From Hyphochytrium catenoides (lineage: Eukaryota > Sar > Hyphochytriomycetes > Hyphochytriales > Hyphochytriaceae), in the NCBI GenBank assembly GCA_900088475.1, contig FLMG01000137.1, positions 1 to 64,000 on the forward strand: a DNA stretch of 64,000 nucleotides, read 5' to 3'. Shown here piece by piece: positions 49,000 to 58,934 of the stretch; positions within the stretch are counted from its first letter, which is position 1; every line of letters starts with the position of its first letter. Both the position numbers and the translations under genes were made by a program. Under the pieces are notes generated by a model. The model had not been told where the DNA came from and did no database searches. It saw only the letters and a list, made by a program, of their open reading frames with translations.

Positions 49000-50560
49000 T
49001 GTGGTAGTGTCTTCATCATTATGTCTAGTGGTCATTATGTCTAGTGGTACCGCGACTACTGCTACCGGGACTTCCACCACCACGACTGCTAGTAGTGTTA
49101 CTACTTCTAGTGGCAGTCGTGAACGTTTTGACGATGCTGCGCAGCAGCAGAAGTCCAGAACTGGACTCATGCAGATACCGCTTGAGTTCTTTAGACTATC
49201 GCCAGATGTCTTCACTCCTGGTGTGACGGACTTTCACCTCTGGCGGAAGACCTTTTGGGCGGTTCTGGAGTCTTGTGGACTCACTGAGGTCCTTGAAAGA
49301 CGTCGTCAACCAACTTCAAGTGAGATCACGATCATCGACTGGTATCTTGCCAAGTCGCTGGCACACAAGGGTAGTAGGAGTGAAGACACCTGGCGATAGT
49401 CTAAAGAATTCGAGCGGTATCTGCATGAGTTAGTCCAGTGGCGGAAGACCTTTTGGGCTGTTCTGGAGTCTTATGGACTCACTGAGCTCCTTGAAGGACG
49501 TCGTCAACCAACATCAAGTGAGATTACGATGATCGACTGGTATCTTGCCAAGTCGCTGGCACCAAGTGCTATGGCTGCACTGGGTGACTACGATCGAACG
49601 ACTCCTGCATCGACTTCGACAAGGTTCGTTGCTCAGAACACCCGGACCGATACCAACGCTACGATGCTCAAGCTTGAGCAACTCACTGGCCTTGTCTATC
49701 AGTCAGGGACGCCCTTGGATAATCACATCCGTCGACTTAGGCCCTACTTATGGAGCTGGCAAGAGGCAACTTCGCTGTCCCGACTTTCTACCATTGCCCA
49801 CTGTTGCTGATCAGCATCCGTAAACCCACAATGTGTGGTTCATTTGGGTGCTGTCTCGCTGGGTAATGGGTTGAGCTGGAATGATGCCGTAGACACCATT
49901 CGAGGGCGGTGCAGCGAGCTGACGCTGAGGTGCTTTCCCGGGTTAGACCGGGTCAGTTTTCTTCTACCTTAAACTCGACTGGCGCCACCACCTCGCTTGC
50001 CTTTCCTCGTGCCCTGAGGGTTGCTATGACGCACAGAGATGTGGGTTTGTGCTTCAATTGCTGGAACGTGGGCCTTCACGTTCGCCGGACAAACAACAGT
50101 TGGCAAGGAACATCTATTCGCCAGTGCACCCTCCCGGCAGACAGTGTGGATTGCCCAACTCTCAGGGTGGTGAGTCTTTACCGCCTGCTGCTTGGGTTGT
50201 GAGCGTGCCCAGCCTGAACTCTTTTCCTCCTTCCTGGTCTTCTCGTAGCTCCTCATGACCAGCAGTAGGACTCTATCTTGACGTTGCGCCGAGGACCACT
50301 TCTTACCGGATGATAAGTGCTTTACTCAGATCGAAGCTCTTCCTCCTAGCTCTCCTACTCATGTTGATGGCTGTGATGGTCGTCCAATCCCCATTAAGGG
50401 ACGTGACACTGCTCGCTTATTTTCAGTTTTCCAGTCCTGTGGAACTCCGTGGAGCCTACTATGTCCCTGGACTTCTTCCTGCTAGCCGTCTCGATGATGA
50501 GGGCCTTGAGGTCCGTCGTACCGGTGGTGCACAGCCGGTCATCATGAGATCATGAGTGCC
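49000..50560 (+). mobile_element. Decayed copia-like (Ty1) retrotransposon fragment
   Basis: A Gag-like frame starts at the ATG at 49037 (Ser/Thr-rich start, then FHLWRKTFWAVLESCG and IIDWYLAKSLA). It breaks at a stop and resumes with a duplicated copy of the same segment (WRKTFWAVLESYG), then LEQLTGLVYQSGTPLDNHI, which resembles the UBN2 Gag fold. Near 50.05 kb a degraded zinc knuckle reads CFNCWNVGLHV, and at about 50.26 kb MTSSRTLS resembles the copia protease segment after the catalytic DSG. Multiple stops and frameshifts make it non-functional. Reverse transcriptase, RNase H and clear LTRs are not visible. Confidence 0.6.
49241..49562 (+). repeat. Internal 124-bp duplication inside Gag relic
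   Basis: Bases 49241-49364 and 49439-49562 are near-identical (from TGGCGGAAGACC to AAGTCGCTGGCA) at an offset of 198 bases, with a handful of substitutions. A 16-bp tandem duplication (CATTATGTCTAGTGGT twice) also precedes the Gag ATG. Confidence 0.85.
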
Positions 50561-50799
50561 AATGGCTCTGTAGTGCATGCAGTGGGCACAACAGAGCGTG
50601 GACTTCATCATCTGCATTTTGCCTTATTATAGTCCTCGCCAATGTTCTAGAGACGACCTCTTCCGCTCTGAGCTTATTGTAAGGGTAGAAAGTAGAAAGG
50701 TTACTATCACATACTCATTTTGATAACTATTTCACTAGTCCTTTTATTGATCTATTCGTGTCATTCTCTTTCTGTTGGTCCTCCCTCTGCCTTCCAGCC

Positions 50800-51095
50800 A
50801 TCATCATCAGCCACATCATCCCATCGGCCATCAGCCTCATCATCCCATCGGCCATCAGCCTCATCATCCCATCGGCCATCAGCCTCATCATCCCATCGGC
50901 CATCAGCCTCATCACCCCATCGGCCATCAGTCTCATCATCCCATCGGCCATCAGTCTCATCATCCCATCGGCCATCAGCCTCATCATCCCATCAGCCTCA
51001 TCATCCCATCGGCCATCAGCCTCATCATCCCATCAGCCTCATCATCCCATCAGCCTCATCATCCCATCGGCCATCAGCCTCATCATCTCAACGGC
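50800..51095. repeat. 24-bp minisatellite with 17-bp variant units
   Basis: About a dozen head-to-tail units of CATCATCCCATCGGCCATCA + GCCT. Several units lack the 7-base GGCCATC block and are 17 bp long. The array lies 0.5 kb upstream of DPH2. All three forward frames stay open through it because the unit has no stop codon in those frames. Confidence 0.9.
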
Positions 51096-51571
51096 CATCG
51101 TACTCATCTTCAAGAAACAGACCGCAGCAGCGCCATCATCATCATCAGTGTCCTCCTATCCCGCTTCTTCCTCAGCTGCTACTGCTGCTGCCTACCGGGC
51201 CGCCAGAGCTGTCGATAGTCGTTGGCATCTTCTCATCCCAGCTTCCTCGCTGTCTCTTTCTCCTTCCTTCATTGCCTCTTGCTCTTTCTCTGCCTCTCGC
51301 AGGAGACAGCACCGAACTCTCTCTAGACGCCCCCCTGCACTCGACTTGTATCTGCTGTTCTGACTCAGCACCAGGTGCAAAGGGCCAAGATGCTAACGGC
51401 CCAGTGGTGACGGGCCCGCACTATCCGCGATTGAAGAGCCATTAACATCTTGCTGGCGCTGCAAGACGTCGGCCGTAAGGTCTCCTCTCTCTTGAGTTGC
51501 CCTTCTGTCTTATCTGTGAGCCTTAGAAGAGGTTTAGACCACTACCCGGTACCAACGGTGCAAGGCAAAGT

Positions 51572-54500
51572 ATGGCCGTCTCGCCTCCACCAGCCTTTGA
51601 CAGCGGCACTAGTGCCCTCTCTCGCACTGTTTCCGAGGGTGGGCACGGGACAGTAGAGCTGCTTGGAGATGTCTCGGCCCTAGAAAGACAGTTTGACTTG
51701 AGCTGTTGCGCCAGGCAGATCGCAGCTTATGGTTTTCAAAAGGTCCGTCGCTGATAGAGGCTTGAGAGATGCTCTTCAGATGGGTTGGCTAAACTTCTAT
51801 GATTCTTTAGGTTGCACTGCAATTCCCTGATCCTCTCTTGCCTGTGGCGAGTGAGGTCGTAGAGCTACTGAAGGTAGGATAGGGAGGAACCATCCCTCTT
51901 TTCTCTGAGCTTCAGGGACTAGCTCTCTTCTCTGCATTTCACTGTCATGTTCTGTTTAACAGGTCTCAACGGTCTAACCTTCAGTCTCCCAGTCTCAGGT
52001 GCCTTCCGAGACTTTCTTGTTCATCTTAGGGGACACATCGTACGGTAGCTGCTGTGTAGATGAAGTTGCTGCAGAGGTGATCTCAATCTTCGGGACTTAC
52101 TCCTTTGTTCTCCTCTCTTCTTTCCCCCTCGACCCCCCGTCCTCTCTCTTTCTTCACTCTTTGTCTGTCTGTCTCTCTGTCTCTCTCTCTCTCTCTCTGT
52201 GTCTATATGTCATCTGCATTTGCTACGCTGCCCTTGATCATTCGTCAGATTGCTATTTACCGCTCTAGCCATCGCCCCGTAGCCCTCCCTCTTGATGTCT
52301 TCCCTTTAGCAATTGGCCGTCTAGCAGTCATCTGCACAAAACGACGAAGCAAGGCCATGACCTCACTGACCTTTTTTCTCAGCATCTAAATGCAGATGTC
52401 GTGCTGCACTTCGGGACATCATGTCTCAGGTAAAGGCGAAGTGTACAACTCTATAACGTGCGATCCTACCTTTCCTAACGCGGGTCATCTCTGCCGGCAG
52501 TCTTCCATCTAGGATCCCAACTATTTATTGCTTTGGAAAAGCACCGCTCGATGAACAGCATTGCAAAGCTTCTCTCGAAGAGGTGGAGGCCACCACAGGG
52601 AAGCACATTGTGGTCCTCACAGAGGTCTGTGTAGCTAGCTGTGATCCCTAGGCTGATGGCACAGTGCCGCACTACTTTATATAGAGAAAATAGCGAGTAG
52701 AAACAGGTTGATAGACGGCAAAGAGACACTAAAGGACAGGCTATGGGAGGAAAATAGAGGTGGGAGAAGGACAATCAACATGCCTACATAGACTGTAATG
52801 CCAAAGGCTAAATCTCTTCCGTAGACAGACTACTATCACATGACTGCAGTTTTGAGGTCACTCATGAGCAGCACAAGCTTTACGTTTGGGGACCTGGAGA
52901 GTTTCCATAACGCCGCTGTGCGAATAGGGAGCAAACAAGGCTTAGATGACTCTGGAGAAAGGACAGAAGAAGAGGAGGATCTCGGGGCGGTTGACTCTTA
53001 CACCGTGGGAGGCTTTAATGTGAAGCTACCGCAAGGCCTCACCATGGAGGACGTTGTGCTCTTCTATATTGGGATGCAGGTGCAGCAGCCATGAGGGTTC
53101 TCTAATGTCGTCGTCTTCGTATCCTCCCTCTTCCCATCTTTTAAACTCCTGTATCTGCCTTTCCACTCAATTAGCATTTCGGAAGCCGTCAAACTCTATA
53201 TTCTTTCTTAATCTATGACCCTGTGATGTCTTCGCAGGGCCAGTATCTGAATAATCTGATGCTCAAGTACAATCGCAATGAAGTCTATTCTTATAACCCC
53301 GTAGAGCAGACCTGCCAAAAGGAGAGGCCGGCTGTGAACCAATCACTCATGAAGAGGTAGGGGGCAATGATATCAACTCTCAATAGCGCTCATTATGGAA
53401 ACGAGCCCGCGCAATGGCAGAGTCTCTTCCTCTACCTCCGGCGACTCTCTTTCCCCATTTTTTTAGCTTCGCTAGGTTCTTACAAGCTAATATGGTCCCG
53501 TTATTTCCTCTAGGTTTCACCTCATTCAGAGAGCGAAGGAAGCAGAGATCATTGGCATTTTGGTGGGAACATTGTCTGTGGCTTCCTATCTCGACGTTCT
53601 CAGCTACGTTCAGAAGCTCATCACGCGGTAGAGTGTGCCTCTTCTCCTCCTCGTTACAGCTTCCATTCTGTTCTGCGCTCTTGCTCTATTTTCCTGGATA
53701 GCTTTTGTCCACTTCCTTTAGCTACTCACTCCAGCCTTTCCCTCCTTTATCGCGAGTTTTCTCCTCTATTCTTCGTCCTCTTTTCTGGCGTTTTCCCTTT
53801 AATGCTTCTTTCCTGGTTCCCTTATTTCTGCTTGTGCTTATCGCCCAAGGTACAACCGGAAGTATTACACGTTTATTATCGGAAAAGTTAACGTGGCGAA
53901 GCTGGCGAACTTCGCTGAGGTTGACATCTTTGTGACTATCTCTTGCCCTCTGAACTCTATCATAGACAGCAAGGTACGGCCAAAGATGAAGGCGGATGGA
54001 GAATGGCAACACTAGGACGGGGTAGAAAAGAGATGCAACCTAAGGTGATAGAAGAGAAAGATCTTGCTTGAGAATTCAGAGAGAGAGAGAGAGAGAGAGA
54101 AAGGCCACCTGCAGGAAGAACTAAGACCTGTTTAGGAGCTATACAAGCCAATTATCACGCCCTTCGAGCTGGAGCTGGCTCTGGAGGCGCGCGAGTGGAC
54201 TGGAGACTATAGCACAGACTTCCAGGATCTTTACCGAGGTTCCCAGCGCGCAGAAGAGGGACAAGCAAACGAAGACGGAGAAGGAGGAGGAGACATAGAA
54301 GACGACGATGCGCCAATTTTCTCTCTTATCAGCGGGAAGTACGTGCCACGCCCTAAGAGAGCTCAAGGGGATTTGGTTAGTTCAGAAGGATTAGATGCAA
54401 CTGGCACGGCTCTCGTCGCTCGAAACACTCAAACAGACATCATCGCCTTCTCTAGTGCCGCAGGTGAGGAGAGCTTGACTTTCTTTCTCTTTACCCAGAT

Positions 54501-54851
54501 TGTCTGTAGGCCTAAGAACCTCCGCTCGATCGACTCATGAGAACCCACATTTACTTCTTCCGTTCTGTTTGCTTGCTCTTTCTCCCATTCTGTACGTGAC
54601 CTACCATTCTAAGGTCCTTTTACTCTTTCTACCCTTGCCTCTATCGCTCACACTGCCTTAAGTCCACAATCTCTCTGCTGTTCCTGGTGACTTTGTTCCT
54701 AACATTGGTCATCACCGCCTCTTTTTCATCAGGCGACTTCCTGCAGCAGCGAGAGTATCAAGGGCTGGATGTGAATCTTGAGCGAGAAGTGCACGCTGCT
54801 ATGGAAGGCCAGCATGGGATCGCTAAAGAATATGACCGTTTTGATTCGTGA
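51572..54851 (+). CDS. DPH2: Diphthamide synthase subunit DPH2
   Basis: Eleven exons agree in phase: 51572-51742, 51811-51873, 51999-52076, 52383-52429, 52501-52624, 52825-53079, 53238-53356, 53514-53627, 53850-53973, 54136-54463 and 54733-54851, giving 513 residues. DPH2 pairs with the radical-SAM enzyme DPH1 to transfer the 3-amino-3-carboxypropyl group to a histidine of elongation factor 2. Family signatures: [37 protein letters not shown] (likely cluster Cys), [46 protein letters not shown] and [13 protein letters not shown]. This last block identifies DPH2 rather than DPH1. An acidic insert ([15 protein letters not shown]) and a final GIAKEYDRF tail close the protein. Introns are CT-rich; the intron at 53974-54135 instead carries a GA run. 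Confidence 0.95.
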
Positions 54852-55012
54852 TATCTATATACCTTCTGAATATTATTTAGAACATGTCGTTGTCCGTTTC
54901 AGATTTTTTTGTTGTGTTTTGTTCTTCCCTTCAACTCGCTCTCTTCCTTCCTTTCAATCCATCTTCTCTCCCTCCTCTCTCTCTCTCTCTCTCTCTCTCT
55001 TCCTCTTTCTCT

Positions 55013-55055
<43 letters not shown>

Positions 55056-55937
55056 TCTCTTTTTCTCCTCGCCCTCTCTCTCTTTGCGTTGTCTCTTCTC
55101 TCTCTCTCTACCTCTCTCTGTTTTGTCTGACATCGCTCCTCCTCTTCTCCTCGTTTCACTGGGTCCTATGGCTCCTTCTACGTTGTTATGCGCTGTGTCC
55201 ATTTTTGCTCCATCCCTTTCCGTCTGTCTCTCTTTCTCTTCCTTGTCTCGCTGGGTGGATCTCTCTCTCTTTTCTGTCTCTCATTGGTCTTGCTCGTCCT
55301 CATATCTCTAGGCTTCTCGTCCTGGTTCCTTTCTCCTTATCCTAGTCTCTATTCTCAGCTTTGACCCGTTCTCCTTCCTTTCCTCCCATCACTCCGTCAA
55401 TAAACAATAAGTCACAGGCTATGCTTCAGCCAGAACTTACTCCCACCTTCTCTCTTCCCCTCCCTCTCTCTCCTCTCCTCTCCGTTTCCTCTTCTCATCT
55501 TCCTTTGTAAGGATATCTCTTCTCTCTCTCTCTCTCTCTCTTTCCCTTATATTTCTGTCTCTCTCTCCCCCACGCGCGCTCCTCCGGTCCTCCTCTGTCT
55601 TACTGGACCGGACGACTTCATGGCAGAGCGCTTCTTCTTCCCTTTTCTTTTTATAAACCTTCATGTGCCTCAAGTGCAGCATTGGCACTGACCTACGGAG
55701 CGACTAGAACAGAGACAACAGAACGCTTCTTCTGAGAGACCAGACCCTTCGTTCTTCTTCCTCTTTCCCTTCTCTTTCCTCCACCCTTACTCTCTCTCTC
55801 TCTCTTCCTTCATCATAGTTAAAATGGGACGGAAAAGATCTCGATAGATCTCTTCACTCTCACTCAAACCAGAGCTTTGGCGTAGCAGGAACTCAAAAGA
55901 GAAAAGAGAGAGAGAGGAGAAGTGGAAGCGTGTAGTC
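54852..55937. other. CT-rich spacer upstream of MAP kinase gene
   Basis: About 1.1 kb dominated by CT microsatellite (densest at 54.97-55.13 and 55.5-55.57 kb). Open frames here are Ser/Leu or Arg/Glu runs produced by the repeat. It must contain the kinase promoter and 5' leader. Confidence 0.7.
54975..55135. repeat. CT microsatellite
   Basis: Nearly pure (CT)n with a few TTTCTC interruptions just after the DPH2 3' end. Confidence 0.9.
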
Positions 55938-58877
55938 ATGAACAGGAAGTGCCCATTCTACGTCTATGGGAGTGCCTTCAACGTGGACTCGCGGTACAGC
56001 CTCATCAATCCCCTTGGCCGCGGCTCCTATGGGATCGTCTGGTAAGAAGAGATCTGAAAGAGTCCCTACCGTGTGTGTGCGGGCGAGAGGGAGAGAGAGA
56101 AAGAGGGGAGAGAGAGAGGGAGAGAGAGAGAGAGAGAGAAAAAAAGAAGAGAGAGAGACACACAAGAAGAGAACTTTTACGAGAAGTTCGACTTGGAGTT
56201 GAGAAGCAGTCTTAACTGTTTCTGTTCTACTTTTTCTCTGTATGTCTCTCTGTGTCTCTCTCTCTCCCTTCTCCTCATTCTTTCCTGCCCCTATTCCTTC
56301 CTTCCCTTTCTCTGTAAATTCCCATACTCTCTCTCTCTCTCTCTCGCCCTCAATCTCTCGCCATAATAGCTCTGCCGATGACAAGAACAGCGGTCGGCGG
56401 GTTGCCATCAAGAAGATCACACCAATGGCCAAAGACATCACAGACGCTAAGCACACGCTGCGAGAGATCCGAATTATTCGTTATCTCTCATGCCATCCCA
56501 ATGTAAGGGAAGAGAGAGGCGAGACGGAGAAAGGGGAAGAGAGAGAGAGAGAAAAAGAGAATAGCACAGAGAGAGAGCGAGAGGAAATGCCTTAAAAGAT
56601 GATGGAAAGACTTCGTCACAAGCAGAAAAGAGCGAATGAGAGAGAGAGAGCCGAAGAATATTCAGGAACGGAGACATTATATTCAATTTCCTAACCCTTG
56701 TTTTCTCTCTCTGGCTCTGCCTCTCGTTCTCTATGTCTGCTTCAATCTTCTCTGCGCGTTCTCCCTCTCTTTCTCATTTTACTCTCTATCACTCCTCTGT
56801 CTCTCTCCTTTCTCTCTCTTTCTCTCTCTCAATGTGCAGATTATCAAGCTTGAGGATCTGCATGTGAACACGAAGGATGACGAGCTCTACATCATGATGG
56901 AGCTCATGGACACCGATCTCCACAGGATCATACAGAGCTCTCAGGTAACCCACTATATGTACATGTCCTGACTCACAGAGCGTGCCTCTTCCTCTCTCTT
57001 CCTCTTTTTCTCTCTTCTCTCCCGATGTCTCCTCCAGTTTCTCTCTTGGGTTAGCTTTTTTCCATTCTCTTCCTTGTTCTTTCTATTTCGCTCTGTATAT
57101 CACTATCTCGGGGTGTCGTCTCGCCAACTTCCCCCCCAATCTCTCTCGCTCTGTCTCTCCCTCTGTGTATTTGTTCACTCTTCTCTCTCTCTCCTCTCTC
57201 TCTCCCTCTCTATCTATCTATCTCTATATATCTCTATCTATCTCTCTATCTCTCTCTCGCTCTCTCGCTCTCTCTCGCTCTCGCTCTCTCTCTCTTTCTT
57301 TTTTTCTTTCTCTCTCTCTCTCTTTTTCTCTCTCTTTCTCTCCAATTTACCCCTACCTTCCCCGATCGCAGCCCCTGTCGGACGCACACTTCAAATATTT
57401 CCTGCACCAGCTGCTGCACGGCGTTAAGTTCCTGCATGCGAACGGAATCCTTCACCGCGATCTTAAGCCTGGGAACATCTTAGTCACAAAGAACTGTGAC
57501 CTCAGGGTAAACAATAAGCGCGTTATGTCTCCTCTTCCTGTTCCTCTCTCTTAATTCTATCAGTCTCTTTCAATCTTTCTCCCTCTCGCCCTCCCTCTCC
57601 GTCCCTTCGTGTCTCTCTCTCTCTCTCTCTCCTTTCTCTCTCTCTCTCGCTCTCTCTAACATCCTCTCCTCTTGCTCTTCTTACTTCCTTTCCAGATCAC
57701 AGACTTTGGCCTAGCGCGGAAGTCAACGACGAGCATTTCCTTTGCCGAGGCGTCGCAGCGCCGCGGGCGCCCGCCGCCGATGACGGAGCACGTAGTGACG
57801 CGCTGGTATCGGCCTCCAGAGCTGATGTTGCAGCCGGACGGACTCTACTCTGGAGCCGTCGATATGTGGTCGGTCGGGTGCATCTTCGCGGAGGTGAGAG
57901 AAGGAAAGAGGAAGATGGGAAGAGAGAAAGGAAGTGGCAGAGTAGTCGGAGCAAATAGAGAAAAAAGACAAAGAGCGAGAGGAAGTAGGCAATAAAAGGA
58001 GAGAGAGTAGAGAGAGCAGAGAGCAGGGAGAGCAGGGGCCGCAGAGAGTAGAGGGCAGAGAGAGAGAGAGTTATGCAGGTCCGTAAGGTTCTCAGTATCG
58101 GGCACTTGCTGGTCTCATTGTCTCCCTCTTGCTCGGCCTCCTTGCGTCCGTCTTGGTCGTTCCTTTCCCTTTGTCTCCTTCCTTTGTCTCTCCCCCATCT
58201 CTCTCTCTCTCTTCTTTATCAATAGATGCTGGGCCGTCAGCCGCTGTTTCCTGGGAAGAACTTCATTCACCAGCTGACTCTCATCTTCGACGTGCTGGGA
58301 TCTCCCTCTCCCTCTGAGATCTCTTATATCAAGAGTCCACAGGCCAAGAAGTTCCTCGCGTCCATCGCATCCAAGAAGAAAGTCTCTTTCTCCAAGCTCT
58401 TTGCAGCTGCTAGGTCAAACGTCATACAATGACTAATNNNNNNNNNNNNNNNNNNNNNNNNNNNNNNNNNNNNNNNNNNNTCGCTTCCCCTCCCGCCTCT
58501 CCCGTTTGTCTCTCTCTCTTTCTTTTTGTGTTTCTTTCTCTCATTGTTCGGTTTGTCCTTTCTTTCTCGTTTGTTCTGGTCTTGCCGTAGCTCATCCGCT
58601 TATCTTTTTCCCTACTCACCTGCAACATTTCTCCTGGTTCTCTCTCTCAACGTTGTGTTCCCTCTCTCTTCTCCTCTATCACAGTCCTGAGGCGCTGGAC
58701 CTCCTCGAGCGCATGCTCGTGTTCGACCCTTCACATCGTTGCACCGTCCAGGAGGCACTGGCCCATCCTTACCTCGCCTCACTGGAGCAGAAGTACACTA
58801 AAACTGATCCTGAGGTGCTCTCTCTCTTTCTCTCTCCGCGTCTCTCTCTCTCGCTCTCTCTCTCGCTCTCTCTCTCG

Positions 58878-58934
<57 letters not shown>

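Noticed and set aside
50800-51095. CRISPR-like direct repeats
   Set aside because: Units are directly adjacent with no unique spacers, and the DNA is eukaryotic; it is a minisatellite.
50720-51445. Overlapping plus-strand frames of 241, 201 and 147 codons
   Set aside because: All are driven by the minisatellite, whose unit lacks stops in every forward frame; no domain flanks it.
54778-55345. Long overlapping Ser/Leu and Arg/Glu open frames
   Set aside because: They are translations of the CT/GA microsatellite and have no complexity outside it. The same applies to frames at 42.0-42.7, 57.0-57.4, 58.8-59.0 and 60.5-60.7 kb.
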